Below are positions 1 through 5,388 of a stretch of 7,491 bases of DNA, one piece after another; position 1 is the stretch's first letter; each line of letters opens with the position of its first letter. The notes below the pieces were generated by a model. That model made no database searches, was not told where the DNA came from, and saw nothing but the letters and a program-made list of their open reading frames with translations. The translations under genes and the position numbers were made by a program. Source of the DNA: Candidatus Cloacimonadota bacterium (GTDB taxonomy: Bacteria; Cloacimonadota; Cloacimonadia; Cloacimonadales; TCS61); contig JAIORR010000160.1 in NCBI GenBank assembly GCA_021108055.1, forward strand, positions 1 through 7,491, written 5' to 3'.

Positions 1-423
1 TATCTAAAAAAGTGGAAAACCAAAAAGTATTCACAATACCCGATCCTTTATCTTGCTTTTCATGGTAAGAAGAATGGCTTATTGATCGAAGACAAATTAA
101 TTACCCTTGAAGAACTTGGTGAACTCTTAAAAGGAAAATGCAAGAATAGAATTATCGTATTTGCTTCCTGCAGTACGGTGAGTGTAGATAAAAAAACATT
201 ACAAAATTTCATGGAGAAAACTCAGGCACTGGCGATTTGCGGATACAAACTTATTGTTCAATGGATATCTTCCACGGCTTTTGAATTGATGCTGTTATCA
301 CTGATGCAGGATAATGTGTTCGATGGACGCGGTATTGAAGCAATAAAAAATAAAATAACCCGGGTATCCCGAATGTTCAAAGAACTCGATTTTTTGATGT
401 TGACGAAAAAAGATATATTGTAA
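1..423 (+). CDS. DUF6642-like protein with caspase/CHAT-like His-Cys pattern (5' end missing)
   Basis: The reading frame is open from base 1 to the TAA at 421-423, giving 140 visible residues. The N-terminus lies outside the window. A TTG at 82 could be taken as a start, but in-frame coding continues through it (YPILYLAFHG lies upstream), so I treat the gene as partial. From memory the visible part resembles the DUF6642 family: a hydrophobic strand ending in His-Gly (visible residues 21-22), a LEELGELL helix, then a strand ending in FASC (Cys57), followed by an ALAICGYK...W segment and a Leu-rich helix. His-Gly at the end of one strand and Ser-Cys at the end of the next is the arrangement of the catalytic dyad in CHAT/caspase-like (clan CD) proteases. 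A protease activity is therefore an inference; no substrate or partner is visible. It converges with the sigma-factor gene. Family call fairly sure, function unknown. Confidence 0.7.
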   Translation, partial: YLKKWKTKKYSQYPILYLAFHGKKNGLLIEDKLITLEELGELLKGKCKNRIIVFASCSTVSVDKKTLQNFMEKTQALAICGYKLIVQWISSTAFELMLLSLMQDNVFDGRGIEAIKNKITRVSRMFKELDFLMLTKKDIL

Positions 424-428
424 AAAAT

Positions 429-445
429 CCTGTTGCAGGTCTTTT
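429..445 (+). terminator. Possible weak terminator hairpin after the DUF6642-like gene
   Basis: Six bases after the stop codon, CCTG (429-432) can pair with CAGG (436-439) across a TTG loop, followed by TCTTTT. The stem has only four base pairs, so this is a weak intrinsic terminator at best. It sits in the 85-base gap between two convergent genes, where termination is expected. The rest of the gap (446-508) holds no clear hairpin. Confidence 0.25.
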
Positions 446-508
446 GCTTCTAATTTTATTAAAAATAGAACTGGATGTGAAAGCTCATTTGAAAGATCAT
501 AAATTAGA

Positions 509-1369
509 TCATTGATTAATTAAAAAATCTATGTCGTTTTCAACTTCGTCGTATGTGTCTTCCAGTATTTTTTCCAAAGCCTTTTTTTGGATTTGACGAA
601 CTCTCTCGCGGGAAAGACCGAGCTCCTCTCCAATTTGAGCAAAATTTTTACTTTTATTACCTTCCAATCCAAAATATTCTTTAACTATTCTGGCTTCTCT
701 CGAAGGAAGATTTTCGATCGAACGGTCGATACTGTCTTTAACTTTTTTGCGATAATATAATTTTTGAGGATCGGAAATTTCCGGATCTTTCAAAAATTCG
801 TTTAGAGTTACTTTATCATATTTGCTGGTATAACTTTCATCATCTATAGAGATAGTATCGATATTTTGCTTACTTATTTTTCTGATTGCATTTTGTTTAA
901 GTTGAGTTAGTTTGGATATTTCCTCTATTGTAGCATTTTCGCCGGTTTCACTGAAAATTTTATCTTTTGCACTTTTGATCTTACCAGCAATATTTGCTTT
1001 TCCAAGCGGCATTCTGATAAGGTGTGTTTTTTCTGCTAAGGCAAATAGAATTCTTTGTTTGATCCACCACACAGCATAAGAGATCAATTTATTGTGCTGC
1101 TCAGGTTCAAATTTTTCGATGGCTTTTATCAACCCCATATTACCTTCACTGATAAGTTCGGAAAAAGTTAATCCTCTATTTTGATAACGAGCAGCAACTT
1201 TTACCACGAATTTCAGATTTGATTGAACCAATTTGTTTATTGCCTCTTTATTTCCCTTTTTGGCTTTAATTGCCAGTTTGTTCTCTTCTTCCCTCGATAG
1301 TGGTTGTATTTTTGAAATATCATCTAAGTATTTTTGTAACGCTCTATCTTTAAAGATGTTATCAGCCAT
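509..1369 (-). CDS. RNA polymerase sigma factor, sigma-70 family (compact RpoD/RpoS-like)
   Basis: A 286-residue sigma-70 factor that would direct core RNA polymerase to promoters. Region 1.2 lies at about residues 9-40 (KYLDDISKIQPLS...E). Region 2 is at about 47-117, with NLKFVVKVAARYQNRG, ELISEGNMGLIKA and the -10 recognition helix YAVWWIKQ. Region 3 is in the middle, and region 4 near 220-275 has the helix-turn-helix GEELGLSRERVRQIQKKAL. Region 1.1 is absent, so the protein is far shorter than the roughly 600-residue E. coli RpoD but close to compact Bacteroidota-type RpoD. In region 2.4, Gln105 matches E. coli Gln437 but Leu108 stands where E. coli has Thr440. The segment before it (PEQHNKLISYA) departs from the usual ERGxKFSTYA. 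It is the last gene of the minus operon, 5 bases after the MerR gene, with AAGG upstream of its ATG. It could be the housekeeping factor or a group 2 alternative factor; its coupling to a regulator favours the latter. Confidence 0.93.
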   Translation of the reverse strand: MADNIFKDRALQKYLDDISKIQPLSREEENKLAIKAKKGNKEAINKLVQSNLKFVVKVAARYQNRGLTFSELISEGNMGLIKAIEKFEPEQHNKLISYAVWWIKQRILFALAEKTHLIRMPLGKANIAGKIKSAKDKIFSETGENATIEEISKLTQLKQNAIRKISKQNIDTISIDDESYTSKYDKVTLNEFLKDPEISDPQKLYYRKKVKDSIDRSIENLPSREARIVKEYFGLEGNKSKNFAQIGEELGLSRERVRQIQKKALEKILEDTYDEVENDIDFLINQ

Positions 1370-1374
1370 ACATT

Positions 1375-1683
1375 CTAACCTTGAACGTTAAATTCATTTT
1401 TGTGATCGTAGATAAAATCTAAAAATTCATCATCAGACATTTTAAGTTTTTTTACGAGAGAAAAAACTATCTTCACGCCGGAAAGATTAAGACCAATTTC
1501 CTGCGTTAAAGTTATTATTGTTGTTATCTTGGTAACATCATTTTTAGAAAAAAGTCTTGTATTATTCTCAGACCTTTGAGGTTTTATCAGGTGTTTACGC
1601 TCATACATTCTAATTGTCTGGTCATGTATTCCAAGTTTTTTTGCGACTTCACCTATCAGGAACAGATTATCTTTATTTTTCAT
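1375..1683 (-). CDS. MerR family transcriptional regulator, HspR-like
   Basis: A 102-residue DNA-binding regulator. The N-terminal winged helix-turn-helix of the MerR family is clear: IGEVAKKLGIHDQTIRMYERKHLI, then the wing NNTRLFSKNDV. The next helix, with TLTQEIGLNLSGVKIVFSL, closely follows the HspR pattern (TxELGxNLAGVxxI), and the IHxQTIRxYE spelling is also HspR-type. HspR represses chaperone genes such as dnaK in actinobacteria and epsilonproteobacteria, but no chaperone gene is in view, so the target here is unknown. There is no cysteine-rich metal-binding tail, so this is not a metal-sensing MerR. It starts 7 bases after the M23 peptidase stop, with TAGG five bases before the ATG, and its stop is 5 bases before the sigma-factor start. 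Co-transcription with both neighbours is very likely. Confidence 0.88.
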   Translation of the reverse strand: MKNKDNLFLIGEVAKKLGIHDQTIRMYERKHLIKPQRSENNTRLFSKNDVTKITTIITLTQEIGLNLSGVKIVFSLVKKLKMSDDEFLDFIYDHKNEFNVQG

Positions 1684-1690
1684 TTTTTAC

Positions 1691-2626
1691 CTATAAACTC
1701 GGTAGAACCTCTCTGGGGTTAATTGCCTTTCCCTTAATACGATATTCAAAATGTAAATGTGGTCCCGTCGTAGACCCCGTATTTCCAAGGGTTGCTATTG
1801 GTTGTCCTCTCTTCACTGCTTCACCCAATCGAACCAGGTTTGTTTCGTTGTGAGCATATACTGTCATTATATAATTTTCATGTTCCAGAATGACCACATT
1901 GCCATATCCTCTTTGGATTCCTACATAGGCTACTTTCCCGCTCAAAGCAGCATAGATCGGATCTCCTACATTTCCGGCAATGTCAATTCCCTTGTGTGGT
2001 CTTCCATTTCTGATCCCGAATTCGGAAGTTACCGTTCCATTTGCAGGAATGAAAAGATCCTTTTTTTTATGGATAATTTTTGGTTCCGGTTTTTTAATTT
2101 CTTTTTCTATTTCCGTATCGATTCTCACAGGTTCGGTTATTTCTTTGCTTTCTTGTGTAACTGTTTTGGTTTCCCGGGAAATCAGCCAGAGTTTCATACC
2201 CGGTTTCAAACTGAATGAATTTAAATTATTAAAATCTAAAATATCAAAAACACTAAGATCATACATTTTTGCAATGCGGTGGATCGATTCTTTCTGTCTA
2301 ACGAGATGATAACCGGTTTTGGGAATTTTGCGAACAGTTACGAATTCATGTTTTCCTGCAGGTTTAGGATATAAATATATCTTCTGCCCTACAAAGATAC
2401 GGTCAGATCTTAAATTATTAAATAATTTTATTCTTTCGATGGGAAGTGAATATTTATTGCTGACTGAATACAGTGTTTCTCCTTTTTTAACGATATGATA
2501 ATCTTGTGAAGGAGTATAATAAACAGGATTACTGGAAAGTGCGGGAAGATTTATCGTAAAGAAAAAGAACAAATACAGAGATAATATAAATCTTTTCCTA
2601 TTAATATTCAATGCTGAAATTTTCAT
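1691..2626 (-). CDS. Secreted LysM-LysM-M23 family metallopeptidase (NlpD/EnvC-like murein hydrolase)
   Basis: A 311-residue exported cell-wall enzyme or hydrolase activator. A basic N-terminus (NRKRF) and hydrophobic stretch (residues 13-27), followed by LPALSS, form a signal peptide or anchor. Two LysM peptidoglycan-binding repeats follow, at about 43-86 (YHIVKKGETLYSVSNKY...GQKIYL) and 106-148 (YHLVRQKESIHRIAKMY...GMKLWL). A charged Lys/Glu/Pro-rich linker runs to about 190. The M23 (lysostaphin-like) domain fills 195-311. Zinc ligands are intact: His211 and Asp215 in HKGID, and His292 in HLHFE. His259 (VYAHN) and His290 are the expected catalytic histidines, so unlike degenerate EnvC/NlpD activators this enzyme should be active, probably cutting peptide cross-links. 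Its start overlaps the end of acyP by 26 bases, and its stop is 7 bases before the MerR start. Confidence 0.94.
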   Translation of the reverse strand: MKISALNINRKRFILSLYLFFFFTINLPALSSNPVYYTPSQDYHIVKKGETLYSVSNKYSLPIERIKLFNNLRSDRIFVGQKIYLYPKPAGKHEFVTVRKIPKTGYHLVRQKESIHRIAKMYDLSVFDILDFNNLNSFSLKPGMKLWLISRETKTVTQESKEITEPVRIDTEIEKEIKKPEPKIIHKKKDLFIPANGTVTSEFGIRNGRPHKGIDIAGNVGDPIYAALSGKVAYVGIQRGYGNVVILEHENYIMTVYAHNETNLVRLGEAVKRGQPIATLGNTGSTTGPHLHFEYRIKGKAINPREVLPSL

Positions 2627-2873
2627 AACCTTTTGTCGATGATAATTCAGAGATTTTCATTTTTACTACCCTTGCCATAGAAGGACCTTTCCGTAGTTCT
2701 TCAATAAAAATCCCTATATCTTTTTCTTCTCCGATCGCAATGATCTCCACATCTCCATCGATCGTATTTTTCACGCTGCCCCGAATATTCAAGGAATGAG
2801 CGACCCTGGCTGCGAAGAACCTGTATCCAACACCCTGCACAATTCCCACTACGATTATTTCTATTTTTCTCAT
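2601..2873 (-). CDS. acyP: Acylphosphatase
   Basis: A 90-residue cytoplasmic acylphosphatase, which hydrolyses carboxyl-phosphate bonds such as that of acetyl phosphate or 1,3-bisphosphoglycerate. The length matches the family. The signature loop VQGVGYRFF near residues 13-20 carries the phosphate-binding Arg. The second motif, GSVKNTIDGDVE, carries the catalytic Asn and differs from the usual GWVRN by Ser for Trp and Lys for Arg. The C-terminal strand ends FSIEY, matching the family FxI pattern. It is the first gene of the minus operon. A poor ribosome site (GGAT) lies seven bases upstream of the ATG. The last 26 bases overlap the M23 peptidase gene, so the two are probably translationally coupled. 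No metabolic partner is visible. Confidence 0.95.
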   Translation of the reverse strand: MRKIEIIVVGIVQGVGYRFFAARVAHSLNIRGSVKNTIDGDVEIIAIGEEKDIGIFIEELRKGPSMARVVKMKISELSSTKGYENFSIEY

Positions 2874-2920
2874 AAAGTTATCCGTTTTTTATATGTAACC
2901 CCTTCATTAAAAAACAGGCA

Positions 2921-2934
2921 CAGATATAAATCTG
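2921..2934. repeat. Short inverted repeat CAGAT-ATAA-ATCTG over the predicted -10
   Basis: CAGAT (2921-2925) and ATCTG (2930-2934) are perfect inverted arms around a four-base centre. The element covers the predicted -10 of the acyP operon, where an operator would block RNA polymerase. It could bind a dimeric regulator, possibly the operon's own MerR protein. Such a short repeat can also arise by chance. Confidence 0.3.
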
Positions 2935-2950
2935 AGTGGGTTGCTGTCAA
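2923..2950 (-). promoter_or_regulatory. Candidate sigma-70-type promoter for the acyP-M23-merR-sigma operon
   Basis: Read on the minus strand, a perfect TTGACA (2950-2945) is followed 16 bases later by TATATC (2928-2923); the alternative hexamer TATCTG gives an 18-base spacer. Transcription would start near 2915, about 40 bases before the acyP ATG. The position in the divergent intergenic region is right for the whole operon. The -10 hexamer is imperfect, so confidence is moderate. Confidence 0.45.
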
Positions 2951-3076
2951 ATATTTTTTTAGGAAAGCTGCATCTGCTTACTTTGATGGCAAACTGTTCA
3001 TTTCTGTGATACTGTGTTTTTATTTCACCTCTTCATTTTTATTGACACCCTGCAAATCAATTAAACATTAACCCGC

Positions 3077-4051
3077 ATGATTGAATTTGCAAAGAAGGAT
3101 TTTAAGAAACAGGTTATCCCTGAAAAATCGGGGATATTTATTTTTTCCGGAGAAGATGAAATATTATTCAACGGAATAACTACAAATCTGAAGACAAAGA
3201 TAAATTTTTTCCTTACCAAAAATCCCGAAGATAAAACCCTCTTTCAAATTATATCACTCACAAAAATCGTGTCTTATAAAGAAACAAAGACTATATTCGA
3301 TGCATTTATAGAGCAGAAAAAGATCAGTGAAATACCCGAGTATAACAGGATCATTAAGCCTTATGAAAACTATGTGTACCTGGGGATTGATTTTAGAAAA
3401 CCTCCTTTCTTCAAAGCTACACAAGACACTCAGGATGATCTATATTACCTTGGACCTTTCACAGATCGTTTTTTCCTTTATGATCTACTGGATACAATGG
3501 GTATATTATTTCAGTTTCCCACATGTAAAGATGAGAATTTTCCCTGTTCCCGAGTGAAAAATAAAAAATGCTATGGTTATTGCACAAAAGATCCTGTAGA
3601 AATATTTCAGGTTATCAGGAATTCATATTTACAACCTGATGATGATCTGATTAAAAAGATAGAAAAAGAACATGATGATTTATCTAACGAACTTCAATTT
3701 ACTAAAGCAGATGTTATAAAAAAACAACTGGAAATAATTAAAAAATTTTATGATCTCTTAAAATTTTTTCATGTAACCAAAAACCTGAGCATTGAATTTC
3801 CTGAAAAAGAAAAATCCTTCAAAACGGAAAATGGAATGCTCTCGGAGATCATAGAAAATAACCGATCAGGATTCATTGATCGACCTGAAATAGAATACAG
3901 GGAAAACGAATTTCTGGCTTTCGATAAAATTCAATTTCCGGAACGCTGGATAATTTATCAACACCTGAAAAAAAATGAACGTAAAATAATAGATAAAATC
4001 TTCAAAAGATCAATTTTGAAGATGAAAGAAAAATTAGAAATATCGGAGTAA
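3077..4051 (+). CDS. Short UvrC-like protein: degenerate GIY-YIG domain plus four-cysteine module, no C-terminal nuclease
   Basis: A 324-residue protein matching the N-terminal half of excinuclease subunit UvrC, which normally has about 600 residues. Residues 13-46 match the GIY-YIG fold in outline (PEKSGIFIF...ILFNG...LKTKI), but aligned to Thermotoga UvrC the catalytic Tyr29 is Phe31 and Arg39 is Lys41. A Glu equivalent to Glu76 may remain at 79. Then come the UvrC linker (IPEYN), YYLGPFTD (123-130), and cysteines 150, 157, 165 and 169. Their C-x7-C-x3-C end matches the UvrC iron-sulphur cysteines. A UVR-like helical pair lies at about 197-232. The RNase H-like nuclease and HhH domains are missing. 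I infer a nuclease-dead protein that may still bind DNA or UvrB; repair function is not proven. No Shine-Dalgarno is seen before its ATG. The stop lies 3 bases before the response regulator gene. Confidence 0.75.
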   Translation: MIEFAKKDFKKQVIPEKSGIFIFSGEDEILFNGITTNLKTKINFFLTKNPEDKTLFQIISLTKIVSYKETKTIFDAFIEQKKISEIPEYNRIIKPYENYVYLGIDFRKPPFFKATQDTQDDLYYLGPFTDRFFLYDLLDTMGILFQFPTCKDENFPCSRVKNKKCYGYCTKDPVEIFQVIRNSYLQPDDDLIKKIEKEHDDLSNELQFTKADVIKKQLEIIKKFYDLLKFFHVTKNLSIEFPEKEKSFKTENGMLSEIIENNRSGFIDRPEIEYRENEFLAFDKIQFPERWIIYQHLKKNERKIIDKIFKRSILKMKEKLEISE

Positions 4052-4054
4052 TAT

Positions 4055-4432
4055 ATGTCATCAAAAGTTCTTATAGTAGATGATGAAAGATCGGTAACTG
4101 AATATCTGAAAATGGAACTTGAAGATAGCGATAATGGTTTCGAGATAATCTGTTCGAATGCCGGATATGAAGCTTTGAGTCTTATTATGCGTGGAGACAT
4201 CGATCTTCTTTTAACTGATATTGCCATGCCGGATATGGATGGATATGAACTCTATTCCCGAACCAAAGAATATGATGAAAACCTTCCCATTATTATGATG
4301 ACCGGTTTCGGTTATGACCCCGGACATGCTGTTGTGAAATCCAAAAAAGACGGTTTGCAGGACGTGATATTCAAACCCTTCGATATTCAAAAATTAAATG
4401 TACTGATAAAGAAAAGAATCGCAGGAGAATAG
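4055..4432 (+). CDS. Single-domain response regulator (CheY-like receiver)
   Basis: A 125-residue protein consisting of one receiver domain with no output domain. The acidic pocket is Asp9-Asp10, the phosphoacceptor Asp55 (LLLTDIAMPDMDG), the switch Thr83 (IIMMTGFG), and the conserved Lys107 (FKPF). All are present, so it should accept phosphate. The stretch between Thr83 and Lys107 (GYDPGHAVVKSKKDGLQDV) resembles receivers attached to certain hybrid kinases rather than CheY itself. Without an output domain it probably acts by protein contact or as a phosphorelay intermediate. GGAG (4045-4048) lies inside the end of the UvrC-like gene, six bases before the ATG. The most likely kinase is the one encoded at 6128-7363 in the same operon; that pairing is inference. 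Confidence 0.95.
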   Translation: MSSKVLIVDDERSVTEYLKMELEDSDNGFEIICSNAGYEALSLIMRGDIDLLLTDIAMPDMDGYELYSRTKEYDENLPIIMMTGFGYDPGHAVVKSKKDGLQDVIFKPFDIQKLNVLIKKRIAGE

Positions 4433-4437
4433 TTACG
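4423..4437 (+). promoter_or_regulatory. Ribosome binding site with ACG at the start-codon position of the peptidase gene
   Basis: AGGAG (4423-4427) lies inside the last codons of the response regulator gene. Seven bases later, in the peptidase frame, is ACG (4435-4437), followed by AAA ATA AAA ATA AAA ATC. This encodes a textbook signal-peptide n-region. No ATG, GTG or TTG occurs in frame at this distance. The ribosome site therefore points to ACG as start, or to an ATG that has changed or been misread. Confidence 0.55.
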
Positions 4438-5364
4438 AAAATAAAAATAAAAATCCCCTTTTGCCTTATTTTGATATTATTGCTGTCTTCCAGCCTTTAC
4501 TCAAATCAGTCCGATTATAAAAAAGTAACTTATGAAGATATAATATTATTTGCTGAAGAAAAAGACCTTAAAACCGCCGATATTATAATTTCCCGTTTGA
4601 ACGAGGATATTCAGATATTCCAGAGACAAATCGGTTCATATCTCGATGTGCCGGTGAACGTTGTGATAGCTCCGGATCAGGAAGAATATTTGAAATGGGT
4701 AAAGGGTCATTCAAAGATCATGGAATTCAGCCTGGCATTCTACAACAATCGAAATAAAACGATATATTTACAAAATCCGAAAAATTTGAAAAGCATAAGC
4801 ACGCTCAGAAGAATTTTGCTTCATGAATATATACATCATTTTGTGGGATGCTATTTGAAAAACCCGCCGCTCTGGTTCAACGAAGGAATGGCTGTTTACT
4901 TCTCCGGAGATATGGGAATAGACAGAGAAATAAATTTTATAAGAAATTATCTTCTGGGAAATTCCCGCTCACTCGAAATGATGAAATATTCTTACCCGAA
5001 AAACCGGATCGAGTGGGAAAGCTTTTATGCAAAATCCGGTCTGGCAGTTAAATATTTATATAATAAAAGAAAACTCGAATTCTACAGATTCTGGGATTAC
5101 GCTCTTTCAAGCGGGGATTTTGATTCTGCGTTCACGAAAAGTTTTTTCTTTACGCCAAAAGACTTCTCCGCTTTTTTTGAAGAGTATTCAAAAACTCATT
5201 TTCGGGTAGAAATACTCCTTGCTTCTACCGGGATCATCTGGAGCATTCTGCCGCTGGTTTTAATTATTGGTGTCATCAAGAAGAAAATAAGAAATCGGAA
5301 AAAGGAAAAAGAATGGACAGAAGATGATGAATCAAGGGAACTGCAAGGTGAAGAAATTGAATAA
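4435..5364 (+). CDS. Membrane-anchored, exported gluzincin-type zinc peptidase (peptidase MA-like)
   Basis: A predicted extracytoplasmic zinc metallopeptidase. Starting at the ACG at 4435 it has 309 residues; the first conventional start, TTG at 4471, gives 297 but cuts off the basic part of the signal peptide and has no ribosome site. With the longer start the N-terminus is KIKIKIP, then FCLILILLLSSSLYS, a clear signal peptide. The zinc motif HEYIH is at 130-134, followed 16 residues later by the glutamate of WFNEG (Glu150). HExxH plus a downstream NEG glutamate is the gluzincin pattern of M1-like and peptidase MA families. A second hydrophobic segment near 260-280 (GIIWSILPLVLIIGVI), followed by basic and then acidic residues, is a membrane anchor that places the catalytic domain outside the cytoplasm and a charged tail inside. 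The substrate is unknown. It starts 2 bases after the response regulator stop. Fold and topology are confident; the exact start is not. Confidence 0.8.
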   Translation, partial: TKIKIKIPFCLILILLLSSSLYSNQSDYKKVTYEDIILFAEEKDLKTADIIISRLNEDIQIFQRQIGSYLDVPVNVVIAPDQEEYLKWVKGHSKIMEFSLAFYNNRNKTIYLQNPKNLKSISTLRRILLHEYIHHFVGCYLKNPPLWFNEGMAVYFSGDMGIDREINFIRNYLLGNSRSLEMMKYSYPKNRIEWESFYAKSGLAVKYLYNKRKLEFYRFWDYALSSGDFDSAFTKSFFFTPKDFSAFFEEYSKTHFRVEILLASTGIIWSILPLVLIIGVIKKKIRNRKKEKEWTEDDESRELQGEEIE

Positions 5365-5388
5365 TAAAGAAAGCAGAATTGAGGTGAA

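Larger units (their letters stand above)
2874..3076. other. Divergent intergenic region (203 bases)
   Basis: This is the only sizeable non-coding stretch. It separates the minus operon from the plus operon, so it should hold promoters for both. The minus-strand promoter and inverted repeat are listed separately. For the plus operon I see only weak candidates: an extended -10-like TGTGATACT at 3005-3013 with a TTGATG 19 bases before its hexamer, and a TTGACA at 3042-3047 without a good -10. A small open frame spans it, but it has no recognisable protein and partly shadows acyP. I see no tRNA, riboswitch or clear terminator. Confidence 0.6.

Noticed and set aside
82..84. TTG as a start codon for the first gene
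   Set aside because: The frame is open to the window edge, and residues encoded upstream (strand plus His-Gly) fit the protein family, so the gene is truncated by the window rather than starting here.
1757..2218. Open frame of 153 codons on the plus strand
   Set aside because: Opposite strand of the M23 peptidase gene, whose zinc motifs are intact; no protein-like features.
3005..3013. Extended -10-like TGTGATACT as plus-operon promoter
   Set aside because: Only four of six -10 bases match and the nearest -35-like element is 19 bases away; too weak to list as a feature.
3042..3047. TTGACA as the -35 of a plus-strand promoter for the UvrC-like gene
   Set aside because: No acceptable -10 lies 16-18 bases downstream (the sequence there reads around acatta), and it would place transcription start on the start codon.
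2796..3071. Small open frame covering the divergent intergenic region
   Set aside because: It overlaps the start of acyP on the other strand and has no ribosome site or recognisable domain.
4471..4473. TTG as the start of the peptidase gene
   Set aside because: It has no ribosome binding site nearby and removes the basic part of the signal peptide; the AGGAG at 4423-4427 points to 4435. It cannot be fully excluded.
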